DNA of 64,000 bases from Chitinophaga pinensis (GCA_945901065.1 CAMDKI010000013.1:1-64000); one strand, 5' to 3'. Positions 27,046 through 36,741 are shown, numbered from the stretch's first letter. The notes: a model not told the origin generated them from the sequence alone. Made by a program: numbers and translations.

Positions 27046-27273
27046 CTCACTTCCTGGACGACAAAACCCCCGTTTAAATGAGAAATGTGAAAGGTAAAAT
27101 TTGAAAAGGTAAAATAGGGTGTGGGCAAGCTACAAGCCTCACCAACACTCACTTCCTGGACGACAAAACCCCAGTTTTAAATAAGAGATAAGAAATTTGG
27201 AATTTGAAAGGTAAAATACGTTTAATGCGCTTGCAACCCTCATGAAAACCTCACTTCCTGGACGACAAAACCC
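27046..27273. repeat. Three copies of a 24-bp motif at exact 102-bp spacing
   Basis: A 24-bp motif starting CTCACTTCCTGGACGACAAA and ending ACCC occurs at 27046-27069, 27148-27171 and 27250-27273. The sequences between copies are diverged but alike (GAAATGAG- and GGTAAAAT-type words), so these are degenerate about 102-bp tandem units. They lie between the doxX promoter and the smc promoter. The stretch 27274-27406 has no recognisable feature. Confidence 0.9.
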
Positions 27274-27406
27274 AATTTTAGGGCCATTGCTGAAATGGGA
27301 CTCCACTACCCACACGAAAAGCCCGCGCGCGCACTCTTCGATCTCTTTTAAAACGAGACTCAGGATGACACGCTAGCTCCCACCTTTTAGCGTTTCACAA
27401 CCCACC

Positions 27407-27458
27407 CATTTTCAAATTTCCAAATTGGCACATTTTCAAATTGAATGGCGTAAATTTG
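27407..27458 (+). promoter_or_regulatory. smc promoter embedded in a CAAATT word tract
   Basis: TAAATTTG (27451-27458) matches the -7 box, and TTG 23 bp upstream lies inside the word tract 27407-27443 (CAAATTGGCACATTTTCAAA), giving TTG-N23-TAAATTTG. An ATG at 27425 falls inside this promoter region, which argues that smc starts further downstream at TTG 27485. Confidence 0.65.
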
Positions 27459-27484
27459 CCCTCCGCACAAAACGCTACCGCGCC

Positions 27485-30400
27485 TTGAAACTGACCAGCC
27501 TAGAAATTAAGGGGTTCAAAAGTTTTGCCGATAAAACGGTTATAAACTTCAATGAGAACATCACGGGCGTGGTGGGCCCCAACGGCAGTGGCAAAAGCAA
27601 CGTGGTAGATGCCATCCGCTGGGTAATTGGCGAGCAGCGCACCAGCAACCTGCGCTCGGAGAAAATGAGCAACCTGATTTTTAACGGGTCGCGCAACCGC
27701 AAACCGAGTGGCATGGCCGAGGTATCGTTGAGTTTTGAGAACAACCGCGGGCTGCTATCCACGGAGTTTACGCACGTAACCATTACCCGTATACTGCACC
27801 GCAGCGGCGACAGTGAATACCGAATCAATGGCGTGCCGTGCCGCTTGAAGGACATCAGCAACCTCTTTCTCGATACCGGCATCAGTAGCGATAGCTACGC
27901 CATTATTGAGCTAAAGATGATTGACGAGATACTGAACGACCGCGACAATAGCCGCCGTAGGCTGTTTGAGCAAGCAGCTGGGGTATCAAAATTCAAGGCC
28001 CGCAAAAAGGAAACCCTAAGCAAGCTGCAAAGCACCGATGCCGATTTAGCGCGGGTGGAGGACTTGCTTTTTGAGATAAACAACAACCTTAAAACCCTAG
28101 AAAACCAAGCTAAGAAAACCAAGCGCTTTTATAAAATGCGCGAGGAATATAAGGAGCTAAGCGTAGAACTTGCGAAGTACCATGTGGCGGCTTATCGCAA
28201 GGGGTTTGACGAACTAGAGGCAAAGCGCAAGGAGGACCACAATACTAAGCTAGAGATTGAGGTGCGTCTGCGCCAGCTAGAGGCCGAGCTGGAAAAAGAG
28301 AAGCTGGATATATTGGAAAAGGAAAAGCACCTAAACAGCCGCCAAAAGGAGCTGAATGAGCTGATAAACAACATCAATAAGAAGGAAAGCGACAAGAACG
28401 GCGCCATACAGCAAAAGAGCTTCCTAAACGACAAAATAGCCAGTTTGGCGCGCCAAGAAAGCGAAAGTAGTCAAGTGCAGGGCGACTTACGCAAAAAACT
28501 GACTGAGCTAACCGAGCGGAAAACCGCCCAAGAAGCGGCCATTAAAACCCTAGAAGCCGAGATAAAGGCCCTCAACGAGAGCCAAGCCACTGCCAAAGAA
28601 GCCCAGCAAGCCGCCCGAACCGAGCTAGACACGGTTACCAACCAGCGCCAAGAACTGGAAAAGAAGATATACCAAGCCGAGAAGGATGCAGCCATACAAT
28701 TGAGCCAAAAGGAGCAATTCTATAAATCGATTGAGCAGAACATAAACGACGTAAAGGATCGTGAGAACAGCCTCGGTATATTGAAGCAAGACCTAGATAC
28801 CTTGCAAAAAGAACGCACTGAGCAGCAACTATTACTGGAGACCTTGGTAAAAGAGGAAGAAGGCATACAACGCGAGTTGGTAGACAACACCCAAGCGCTT
28901 GAAAAAACCCGCCAACTGGCAGCCAAAGAGCAACGCCTATTGGACAGCAAGCAGAACGAATACAACCTGAACAAAAGCCTGATTGAGAATTTAGAGGGCT
29001 TTCCGGATAGCATTAAGTTCCTAAAAAAGCAGAACCACAAACTGGCCAATGCGCCCGTGTTGTCCGATATCATCTATTGCAAAGAAGACTACAGGGTAAC
29101 CATTGAGAGCTATTTAGAGCCTTTCTTAAACTATTTGGTGGCTGAAGATGCTGAAAGCGCACAAGATGCCATAGGGCTGCTGAACCAAGCCAGCAAAGGC
29201 CGCATTAATTGCTTCTTATTGTCTGACTTTGCGACATACAAGCCTGATTCGCCGCTGATGTTGCCAAATGCTATACCCGCCACAGAAGTAATTGAAGCAG
29301 ACCCGCAATACCGCAAGCTGGCGGCCTTTTTGCTAGAGCATGTATACATTGTAAACGAGAACGACATACCTGAACTGCGCACCAACGCGACAGCACAAAA
29401 CAAGGCCATCTTTTTATCGCAAAACGGCAAGATAATACGCACGCCGCACAGTGTTTCGGGTGGTTCAGTGGGTTTGTTTGAGGGCATGAGAATAGGTCGA
29501 AGCAAGACACTGGAAAAGCTAAAGGTAGAAATTGAGGAGCTACAAGAAAAGCGCCGCAACACCGACCGCAACATTAAGCAACTAGACCAGACCATACAGA
29601 AGCTAAAACTGGCCACCAAGCAGCCTGCCATACAAACGGCCCGCCAAACAGTAAACCAAGCCGACAATAAGTTGGCCAGCATGCAAACCCGAATAGAGAA
29701 TTACCAAACGTTTCTGGACGAATTCCATAAAAAGAACACGAGCATACAGGAGAAGATTGATGGCATTGAAGCTTTGCTTACCAGCCACCTACAACTGGCA
29801 GAGACCCTGAAGGGCGAGAAAGCGACCATTGACCAACAATATGCTACGCTCCAAGAGCGGTTTGGGCAAACTTCGCAAACGGCTGCCGATGCCTCGGCAA
29901 AGTTCAATGAGCAGAACATCAAGTTCCATCAGCAAAACAACCTGGTAGCACAGCTGGCGCAGGAGGAAACCTTTACGCAAAACCGCTTGAATGAGATTCA
30001 GCTGCGCGAATTGCAGAATAAGGAGGAATATAAAATTGCCACCGAAAAGATTGCTACCCTTGACGAAACCGCAGCCAAACTAGAAACGGAGCTAAGCGAA
30101 CTGTATAACCAGCGCAGCGCCAGCCATACTGGATTGACGGAGTTTGAAGCGAACTTTTTCAAAGCCCGCGAGCAAATACAAAGCATTGAAGAGCGAATAC
30201 GCAATTGGCACAAGCAACAAACCGAAATACTAGGCCGCTTGGACCAAACCAAAGACAAAACCAATGAGCTTAAACTGGAACTAAACGGCCTGAAAGAGCG
30301 CCTATCGGTAGAGTTTAACTTGGATATAAACGACCTGCTGGACGCGCAGCCTAGCGAAGATCATACGCTCCATGAAGTGCAAGAGGAAGTGGCCCGAATG

Positions 30401-31024
30401 CGCCACCGCATTGAAACATTTGGAGAGATAAACCCCATGGCAGTGGAGGCTTTCGATGAAATGCAACAGCGCCACGTTTTTATCACTGCACAACGTGAAG
30501 ATTTGGTAAAGGCCAAAGAATCATTAATGGCAACCATGGACGAGATTGAGACCTTGGTTAAAGGTAAGTTTATGGATGCTTTTACCTCGGTGCGCAACAA
30601 TTTCCAGATGGTATTCCGCAGCTTGTTTACCGAAGACGACACCTGCGACCTTACCCTCACCCAGCCCGACAATCCGCTGGAATCGCCGATAGAGATTATA
30701 GCCCGCCCTAAAGGCAAGCGCCCATTGGTAATAGACCAATTGAGCGGAGGCGAGAAAACCCTTACCGCACTGGCCATCCTGTTTGCCCTATACCTACTAA
30801 AGCCTGCCCCCTTCTGCGTGCTCGATGAGGTAGATGCGCCGCTAGACGATACCAACATCGGCAAGTTCAATGGAGCCATCAGGCAGTTCAGCCAGGAGTC
30901 GCAGTTTATTATGGTTACCCACAACAAGGCCACTATGGCATCGGTTGACGTTATCTATGGTGTTACCATGCAAGAGCCTGGCGTAAGTAAGGTGGTGCCG
31001 GTGGACTTTAGGAGTCTTAACTAA
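27485..31024 (+). CDS. smc: Chromosome segregation protein SMC
   Basis: A 1179-residue SMC ATPase. I place the start at TTG 27485 because the product then begins LKLTSLEIKGFKSFADKTVI, the usual SMC N-terminus; the ATG at 27425 adds 20 residues and lies upstream of the predicted promoter box. The Walker A motif is GVVGPNGSGKSNVVDAIRWV. Long coiled coils flank a hinge (roughly residues 500-650), and the C-terminal head has the ABC signature LSGGEKTLTALAILFALYLL with Walker B (FCVLDEVDAPLDDTN). It forms the condensin-like SMC-ScpAB complex that organises and segregates the chromosome. The scp genes are not in the window. Confidence 0.96.
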   Translation: MKLTSLEIKGFKSFADKTVINFNENITGVVGPNGSGKSNVVDAIRWVIGEQRTSNLRSEKMSNLIFNGSRNRKPSGMAEVSLSFENNRGLLSTEFTHVTITRILHRSGDSEYRINGVPCRLKDISNLFLDTGISSDSYAIIELKMIDEILNDRDNSRRRLFEQAAGVSKFKARKKETLSKLQSTDADLARVEDLLFEINNNLKTLENQAKKTKRFYKMREEYKELSVELAKYHVAAYRKGFDELEAKRKEDHNTKLEIEVRLRQLEAELEKEKLDILEKEKHLNSRQKELNELINNINKKESDKNGAIQQKSFLNDKIASLARQESESSQVQGDLRKKLTELTERKTAQEAAIKTLEAEIKALNESQATAKEAQQAARTELDTVTNQRQELEKKIYQAEKDAAIQLSQKEQFYKSIEQNINDVKDRENSLGILKQDLDTLQKERTEQQLLLETLVKEEEGIQRELVDNTQALEKTRQLAAKEQRLLDSKQNEYNLNKSLIENLEGFPDSIKFLKKQNHKLANAPVLSDIIYCKEDYRVTIESYLEPFLNYLVAEDAESAQDAIGLLNQASKGRINCFLLSDFATYKPDSPLMLPNAIPATEVIEADPQYRKLAAFLLEHVYIVNENDIPELRTNATAQNKAIFLSQNGKIIRTPHSVSGGSVGLFEGMRIGRSKTLEKLKVEIEELQEKRRNTDRNIKQLDQTIQKLKLATKQPAIQTARQTVNQADNKLASMQTRIENYQTFLDEFHKKNTSIQEKIDGIEALLTSHLQLAETLKGEKATIDQQYATLQERFGQTSQTAADASAKFNEQNIKFHQQNNLVAQLAQEETFTQNRLNEIQLRELQNKEEYKIATEKIATLDETAAKLETELSELYNQRSASHTGLTEFEANFFKAREQIQSIEERIRNWHKQQTEILGRLDQTKDKTNELKLELNGLKERLSVEFNLDINDLLDAQPSEDHTLHEVQEEVARMRHRIETFGEINPMAVEAFDEMQQRHVFITAQREDLVKAKESLMATMDEIETLVKGKFMDAFTSVRNNFQMVFRSLFTEDDTCDLTLTQPDNPLESPIEIIARPKGKRPLVIDQLSGGEKTLTALAILFALYLLKPAPFCVLDEVDAPLDDTNIGKFNGAIRQFSQESQFIMVTHNKATMASVDVIYGVTMQEPGVSKVVPVDFRSLN

Positions 31025-31199
31025 TGGTGATTTGTTGATTGGTTATTGGTTAATACTTTTATCCCGCCTCTCAATTGCTTTCTGCCAGTCAAATCTTAGC
31101 GCCCTTCCATTTTTATTTACACAAAAATTCCGTCTATGGAACAAACTGGTATTTTTTTGGTTTGTTTGGAAGTAAGCTTTTATAAAATACAATTTTAAA

Positions 31200-32180
31200 A
31201 TGAGTAGCGGAACCACTACCATCGACGATACCAACCTTAAAACCTTTGCCAACGATGTAAAAAGCGGTTTGGAAGGAACCCCAAAAATCCTTTCATCCAA
31301 ATACTTTTATAATGATAAGGGCGATAAGTTGTTCCAACTCATCATGAAATTGCCAGAGTACTACCCTACCCGCAGCGAGTACGAAATATTCAGTACCCGA
31401 AAGCAGGAAATGCTGGAATTATTCCACGGAGGTGGAGATGCTTTTCAACTAATTGAGTTTGGAGCCGGCGATGGGACTAAAACCAAAGTACTTTTGAAAC
31501 ATTTGGTGGAGCAGCAAGTTGAATTTACCTATTTGCCCATCGATATTTCAGCAAATGTGCTTAGGCAACTTAAAGACAGCCTAGCCATAGAGATACCACC
31601 ATGCCATGTGACAACCATGCCATATGAATACTTTGATGCCCTTGAACGCATCAATGCGGAGGGTAAGCAACGGAAGGTTATTCTTTTCTTAGGTTCGAAC
31701 ATTGGCAATTTCACAGGCGAGCGGGCACACCAGTTTCTGCAGGGCCTTGCCCACCGCATGAACCCCAACGACCTACTGATGATTGGCATGGACCTAATGA
31801 AAGACCCTAAGACTATATTAGCTGCCTACAACGATTCGCAAGGCATTACCCGAGAGTTTAACCTAAACCTACTGGACCGCATAAACGAAGAATTGGGTGG
31901 CAACTTCAATAGGCAAAACTTCGCCCATTACCCTACTTACAACCCTATAACTGGCGAAACCAAAAGTTACCTGGTAAGTACCCGCAAGCAACAGGTGCAT
32001 GTTGCGGCCCTTGACCAAACCTTTGAGTTGGAGGCTTGGGAGGCTATACAAACCGAGTTGTCGCAAAAGTACGACCTACCTACCATCGAGCAACTGGCAT
32101 CGGGGGCTGGACTGCATATCAAATCGCTGCTGTACGATTGTAAGCATTGGTTTGTAGATGTGGTGCTAGAGAAAAAATAA
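31200..32180 (+). CDS. egtD: L-histidine N-alpha-methyltransferase (EgtD family)
   Basis: A 326-residue SAM-dependent methyltransferase of the EgtD/DUF2260 family. The SAM loop is LIEFGAGDGTKTKVLL, and the segment LFLGSNIGNFTGERAHQFLQ holds the conserved asparagine. The histidine-binding signature is seen as IQTELSQKYDLPTIE (Glu and Ser of the TExSxKY motif). EgtD trimethylates histidine to hercynine, the first step of ergothioneine synthesis. No egtB-like sulfoxide synthase gene lies nearby, so either the later genes are elsewhere or only hercynine is made. It sits alone between smc and the SDR gene. Confidence 0.87.
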   Translation: MSSGTTTIDDTNLKTFANDVKSGLEGTPKILSSKYFYNDKGDKLFQLIMKLPEYYPTRSEYEIFSTRKQEMLELFHGGGDAFQLIEFGAGDGTKTKVLLKHLVEQQVEFTYLPIDISANVLRQLKDSLAIEIPPCHVTTMPYEYFDALERINAEGKQRKVILFLGSNIGNFTGERAHQFLQGLAHRMNPNDLLMIGMDLMKDPKTILAAYNDSQGITREFNLNLLDRINEELGGNFNRQNFAHYPTYNPITGETKSYLVSTRKQQVHVAALDQTFELEAWEAIQTELSQKYDLPTIEQLASGAGLHIKSLLYDCKHWFVDVVLEKK

Positions 32181-32261
32181 GCTAACTACTATCAGACGCA
32201 ATCTGCTTTTGCCAAGCCACAAATGATATCGTAATTTGGGGTCAAATAACAAGGAGATACC

Positions 32262-33068
32262 ATGAACCAAGCAACAAATGGCAAAGTGGCTTTAATTACC
32301 GGCGCCGCCCACGGTCAAGGCCGAGCCACAGCCATTGCCCTAGCACAAGAAGGATACCATATTGCGGCGCTCGATATTGGCCATAATGTGGGCTACCCAA
32401 CCTACAGCATGGGCAGCAACGATGACTTGGTGAGTTTGGGCAAAGAGTGCGAAGCCAAAGGTGTAAAATTTTTAGCCCTGTTAGCAGATGTAAGCAAATC
32501 TGATGAAGTAGAAGCCGCCGTTAAAAAAACAATTAGCACCTTGGGCCGAGTTGATGTACTGTTCAATAATGCAGGTATATGCGCATATGGTTTAACTCAC
32601 GATATTACCGAAGCCGAATTTGACCGTATGATAGACGTGAACCTCAAAGGCAGTTGGTTAATGGCAAAGTATGTAATACCGAACCTTATAGCGCAAAAGA
32701 GCGGGGTTATCATCAACAACTCATCGGTAGGCGGGCTGCGGGGCATGAACCGCCTAAGCCACTATGCTGCCACCAAATGGGCCCTTACTGGTTTAACAAA
32801 AAGCTGGGCGCTGGAACTGGCACCACACAACATCCGCGTTATCAGCATACACCCTACAGGCGTAAATACCCCTATGAACGATGGCCTTGCCGAAATGGAA
32901 GGCAAAACCCCTCAAGAGATTGCCGAAGCTAGTGCTGGAAATTTATTACCTGTGCCGTGGATAGAACCTGAAGATGTTGCGCAAGCAGTTGTATATTTGT
33001 CGTCAGAAAAAGCAAGGTATATAACTGGTAGCCAATTTGTTTTGGATGCAGGCTTATTAACCCGATAA
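32262..33068 (+). CDS. SDR-family oxidoreductase, mycofactocin-type insert
   Basis: A 268-residue short-chain dehydrogenase. The cofactor motif is TGAAHGQGRATAIALAQEGY, the structural motif FNNAGIC, the catalytic Ser is in NNSSVGGLRG and the YxxxK is in SHYAATKWALTG. The segment after the second strand (DIGHNVGYPTYSMGSNDDLV) is longer than in classical SDRs and resembles the insert of carveol-dehydrogenase-like, mycofactocin-associated SDRs that hold NAD tightly. The substrate is unknown. An AAGGAG sequence precedes the ATG, unusual for Bacteroidota. terC begins 14 bp downstream, so the two may be co-transcribed. Confidence 0.88.
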   Translation: MNQATNGKVALITGAAHGQGRATAIALAQEGYHIAALDIGHNVGYPTYSMGSNDDLVSLGKECEAKGVKFLALLADVSKSDEVEAAVKKTISTLGRVDVLFNNAGICAYGLTHDITEAEFDRMIDVNLKGSWLMAKYVIPNLIAQKSGVIINNSSVGGLRGMNRLSHYAATKWALTGLTKSWALELAPHNIRVISIHPTGVNTPMNDGLAEMEGKTPQEIAEASAGNLLPVPWIEPEDVAQAVVYLSSEKARYITGSQFVLDAGLLTR

Positions 33069-33082
33069 ACTAAAAAACCACC

Positions 33083-33871
33083 ATGGACAGCTTGTTATTA
33101 GCCATCAATTTCGACCTTTCAGTGTTTTTAACCGCAGAGGCATGGATAGCCTTGGCAACCCTTACCTTACTTGAGATAGTATTGGGCGTTGATAATATTA
33201 TTTTCATCTCCATCTTATCTAACAAACTACCACACGAAGAAGGCGAAAAAGCGCGCAAAATAGGCTTAATGCTGGCCTTAGTATTTCGTATCGCCTTGTT
33301 ATTGGGTATTAGTTTCATCATCAATTATTTTTCAAGCGATTTGTTCTCGTTGTTTGGCATTGGCTTTAGTGGAAGGGATTTGATTATGATGGCCGGCGGA
33401 TTATTTTTACTTGCCAAAAGTGTTACCGAAATCCATCACAAAATGGAAGGCCCAGAAATGGACAAAGAAGCTAAGCCCAAGAAGATGTCGATGACGACGG
33501 TAATACTGCAAGTAATACTTATGGACATTATCTTTTCTTTCGACTCGATATTAACTGCAGTAGGCTTGTCATCTAGCGCATGGATAATGATTATTGCAGT
33601 AGTTATTTCTTTAGGTGTAATGTTGGCATTTGCTGGCAAGATTGCCGATTTTATCAAAAAACATCCAACCATTGAAATACTAGCACTATCCTTCTTAATC
33701 CTTATTGGCTTTATGTTGGTGGTTGAGGGCTTAGATGTACACGTACCTAAAGGCTATATTTACTTTGCCTTGTTCTTCTCGTTACTGATTGAATTGCTAA
33801 ACATGCGTATGCGCAGAAAAAACGCTAATCCCGTTGAACTGAACAAAAGGGTAAAAGAAGAGGAGCATTGA
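33083..33871 (+). CDS. TerC-family integral membrane protein
   Basis: A 262-residue membrane protein with about seven hydrophobic helices. The family signature LEIVLGVDNIIFISILSNKL lies near residues 32-52, and a second acidic motif, LMDIIFSFDSILTAVGL, is at about 148-165. These paired acidic motifs are typical of TerC/Alx proteins, now linked to manganese export and metalation of exoenzymes. The charged C-terminus (RMRRKNANPVELNKRVKEEE) should be cytoplasmic. It lies 14 bp after the SDR gene. Confidence 0.92.
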   Translation: MDSLLLAINFDLSVFLTAEAWIALATLTLLEIVLGVDNIIFISILSNKLPHEEGEKARKIGLMLALVFRIALLLGISFIINYFSSDLFSLFGIGFSGRDLIMMAGGLFLLAKSVTEIHHKMEGPEMDKEAKPKKMSMTTVILQVILMDIIFSFDSILTAVGLSSSAWIMIIAVVISLGVMLAFAGKIADFIKKHPTIEILALSFLILIGFMLVVEGLDVHVPKGYIYFALFFSLLIELLNMRMRRKNANPVELNKRVKEEEH

Positions 33872-34005
33872 TTTGCATCGAGCTTGATGCTAAATAGTTT
33901 ATACTTTTTTACATACGTTATATTCCAACAAGTTGTTGGCAATTTTGATTGTATTTATAAAAATAGATGTCATAAATTGCAGCCGAATTGCAAATTTTGA
34001 CTCCA

Positions 34006-35355
34006 ATGACTGTTCAACAAAAGAAAAAATACGGCACTGTCGCATTTTCCATATTCATCATCCTTACGCTTTTGTGCTGCTTTTGGCCTAGCGTCCATCC
34101 TGAAAATAGCGAGCCGTTTGATACCGGCACACTGGCATGGATGCTTTCCGCATCGGGGTTGGTATTGTTAATGACCCCTGGTTTGTCGTTTTTTTATGGC
34201 GGTATGATAAGTCCTAAAAACATTATCTCCACCATGTTGCAAAGTTTCGTGGCACTGGGTGTAGTGAGCATCCTTTGGTATGTGGTGGGTTTCAGTTTGG
34301 CTTTTGGCGATAGTATAGGCGGTATTATTGGCAACCCATTGAGTTTCGCGTTTTTCAATAATGTTGGCACCGCGGCTCACCCCAGCATGGCCACTTCCAT
34401 CCCGTTTATCCTATTTGCAGCCTTCCAATTAAAATTTGCCATTATTACCCCAGCACTTATCACGGGTTCATTCGCAGAGCGGGTGCGTTTTTGGGGCTAT
34501 TTAATCTTTGTGTGCCTATTCTCATTGCTCATATACGCCCCATTGGCCCACTGGACTTGGCACCCTGAAGGTTTCCTTTTCAAAATGGGCGTACTCGATT
34601 TTGCAGGCGGAACCGTAGTGCACATTTCGGCTGGCTTTGCGGCATTGGCAGGTGCTATGGTATTGGGCAGGCGCAAATCGCATTTGGCCAACCACGAGCA
34701 TAAACCATCCAATATCCCTTACGTGCTGTTGGGCACGGGCCTATTGTGGTTTGGCTGGTTTGGTTTCAATGCCGGGTCAGCATTGGATGCCAATACATTG
34801 GCCGTTACTGCCTTTATCAATACCCACATGGCCTCGGCTGCCGCAATGATGGCATGGATACTGCTAGATGCCGCTAAAGGCCGCAAAGCAACCGCCATAG
34901 GTGCTTGCATAGGTGCGGTAGTAGGCTTGGTGGCCATAACGCCTGCCGCAGGTTTTGTGAGCTTCGGCCCTGCCATTTTCATTGGCCTTGCGGCCAGCAT
35001 TATCAGCAACTACGCCGTACACTGGAAAAATAAATCGAGCATTGACGATACCTTAGACGTGTTCCCATGCCACGGCGTTGGAGGCATAGTGGGTATGGTA
35101 CTTACCGCCGTTTTCGCCAAAGAAGGTGGCCTAGTAACTACAGGCAACCCCGATTTGCTATTGAAACACTTACTGGCCTTGGTTATCGTATCGGTATTTA
35201 CATTTGTGGGCTCCTACGCGCTACTTAAACTTACCAATATCATCATTCCGCTTAGGGTAAAACCTGAGGATGAGGAAGATGGGCTTGACATTAGCCAGCA
35301 CCATGAATCGATATTCGAGGGAGGTATGTTTAGCCCTGTTTCTGACCACAAGTAA
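34006..35355 (+). CDS. amt: Ammonium transporter (Amt family)
   Basis: A 449-residue Amt/MEP/Rh channel starting at ATG 34006 (MTVQQKKKYGTVAFSIFIIL); an in-frame TTG at 33988 would add six residues. Eleven to twelve membrane helices are visible. Family motifs include LLMTPGLSFFYGGMISPKN near the start, DFAGGTVVHISAGFAALAGA with the first pore histidine, and VFPCHGVGGIVGMVLTAVFA with the second. It conducts NH4+/NH3 across the inner membrane. No glnK-type PII gene is adjacent. It is convergent with the radical SAM gene with a 16-bp gap. Confidence 0.95.
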   Translation: MTVQQKKKYGTVAFSIFIILTLLCCFWPSVHPENSEPFDTGTLAWMLSASGLVLLMTPGLSFFYGGMISPKNIISTMLQSFVALGVVSILWYVVGFSLAFGDSIGGIIGNPLSFAFFNNVGTAAHPSMATSIPFILFAAFQLKFAIITPALITGSFAERVRFWGYLIFVCLFSLLIYAPLAHWTWHPEGFLFKMGVLDFAGGTVVHISAGFAALAGAMVLGRRKSHLANHEHKPSNIPYVLLGTGLLWFGWFGFNAGSALDANTLAVTAFINTHMASAAAMMAWILLDAAKGRKATAIGACIGAVVGLVAITPAAGFVSFGPAIFIGLAASIISNYAVHWKNKSSIDDTLDVFPCHGVGGIVGMVLTAVFAKEGGLVTTGNPDLLLKHLLALVIVSVFTFVGSYALLKLTNIIIPLRVKPEDEEDGLDISQHHESIFEGGMFSPVSDHK

Positions 35356-35371
35356 AATCAACAGTGGCGGC

Positions 35372-36445
35372 CTAAAACAGACTCAATTGCCCTTTGGCGG
35401 GTGGCACAAACGCAGCTAGGTTATACACGGGCTTAGGCGGTTTTTCTTGGAAATAGCGCTTCATGGCCACATTAAATTGTTGCTTAAAAATTTGATTCCA
35501 AGGTGTGTCGCTTCCTTTCATGCGTCTACCAAATTCAGAATCGTTTAGCTTGCCATCGTGCATATCCTTTATGGCATTAAGCACCTTCTCGGCCTTCATA
35601 GGGTAGTTCTTTTGCACCCAGTCGGTAAAGATGCCCCCGACAGCGCCATTGAGCCTAACAATGGTGTAGCCAACCGTATAAGCGCCAGCCTCTGCACAGG
35701 CCTTCACTAATTGCGGTGTTTCCACATCGGTAAGCCAAGGGATAACGGGGGCATGCATTACCATAACTGGCACTCCTGCATCCGACAATCTACGCACCGC
35801 ATCAAGCCGCTTGCTTGGCAGCGATGTACGCGGCTCCATGCGGCGCTGTAGATCGTTATCTAAAGTGGTGATAGAGATGGCCACCTGCACCAAATTTTGA
35901 GCGGACAACTCCTTCAATATATCCAAATCGCGCAGTATCAATGCGTTTTTGGTGATGATACCCACAGGGTGCTTACACTCCAAAAACACCTTCAGTATAT
36001 CACGCGTTATTTCCATTTTCCGCTCCACGGGCTGGTAACAATCGGTATTACCCGATAGCATTATAGGCTCTGGCTTATAGTTTCGGCGCATAAAATGCTC
36101 GCGTAGCAACTCTGGCGCCGAGGGCTTTACCATTATCTTGCTCTCAAAATCAATACCGGCACTAAAACCCCAATACTCGTGGCTGTTGCGGGCATAGCAA
36201 TACACGCACCCATGCTCGCAGCCGCGGTAAGGGTTCATGCTCCAAGAAGGGCCAACATCGGGGCTGGTAACCTTGTTTACAATGGCCTTAGTACTATCAA
36301 TATAAAATTTGGTGCTGCCGGGGTTATGGTCAAAATCCTCATCCAAACCCTCCATATGCTCAAATACCAGTTCATGGTTATGAAACTGGTTGTGCGGGTT
36401 TGTCTGCGCTCCCCTACCCTTTATATAATCTTCTATCAGCTCCAT
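35372..36445 (-). CDS. PA0069-family radical SAM protein
   Basis: A 357-residue radical SAM protein related to the spore photoproduct lyase-like PA0069/Rv2578c group. The cluster motif CxxxCxxC is in GCEHGCVYCYARNSHEYWG, preceded by WSMNPYRG. The segment LSGNTDCYQPVERKMEITRD and a C-terminal region ending VPPAKGQLSLF are typical of this group. The reaction is not established to my knowledge; a DNA-repair role has been suggested by similarity. It is transcribed alone, convergent with amt. Confidence 0.92.
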   Translation of the reverse strand: MELIEDYIKGRGAQTNPHNQFHNHELVFEHMEGLDEDFDHNPGSTKFYIDSTKAIVNKVTSPDVGPSWSMNPYRGCEHGCVYCYARNSHEYWGFSAGIDFESKIMVKPSAPELLREHFMRRNYKPEPIMLSGNTDCYQPVERKMEITRDILKVFLECKHPVGIITKNALILRDLDILKELSAQNLVQVAISITTLDNDLQRRMEPRTSLPSKRLDAVRRLSDAGVPVMVMHAPVIPWLTDVETPQLVKACAEAGAYTVGYTIVRLNGAVGGIFTDWVQKNYPMKAEKVLNAIKDMHDGKLNDSEFGRRMKGSDTPWNQIFKQQFNVAMKRYFQEKPPKPVYNLAAFVPPAKGQLSLF

Positions 36446-36514
36446 GATAACACGAAGCTACAAAACGATTTTGAATTACTAAAATTATTAGGCTATTATT
36501 TTTAGTAAATTATT

Positions 36515-36738
36515 GTTACGAGTTACGGGTTGCGAGTTTCGAGTTGAATTATTAACTATTCTCGCTACTTTGGTAATATTGCCCTTCCACGAAGCTCGAT
36601 GATGCTTGAACTAAGCTATCTGGTGCAGCTTTTGGATTCAATGCTCATCTTAGCAACCCCCTCCCAACCTCCCCCTAAAAAAGGAGGAGGAGCTTACATA
36701 TTTCGCAATTTTTTTCCATGGACTATGGACCATCGACC
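36515..36738. repeat. Cluster of word tracts between two minus-strand genes
   Basis: Positions 36515-36546 carry GAGTTACGGGTTGCGAGTTT words. About 36657-36692 contains a CCTCCCCCTAAAAAAGGAGG stem, also a possible terminator. Positions 36716-36738 carry CCATGGACTATGGACCATCG, the same word family as 10252-10280. They occupy much of the 296-bp spacer 36446-36741, which has no gene. Confidence 0.75.
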
Positions 36739-36741
36739 AAA

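Noticed and set aside
27046..27273. Possible CRISPR array from three identical 24-bp motifs
   Set aside because: The spacers are about 78 bp, similar to each other and AT-rich; there are only three copies and no cas genes, so this is a degenerate tandem repeat.
29131..29682. 183-codon frame antisense to smc
   Set aside because: It has no start context, motif or promoter and lies fully inside the conserved SMC hinge and coiled-coil coding region.
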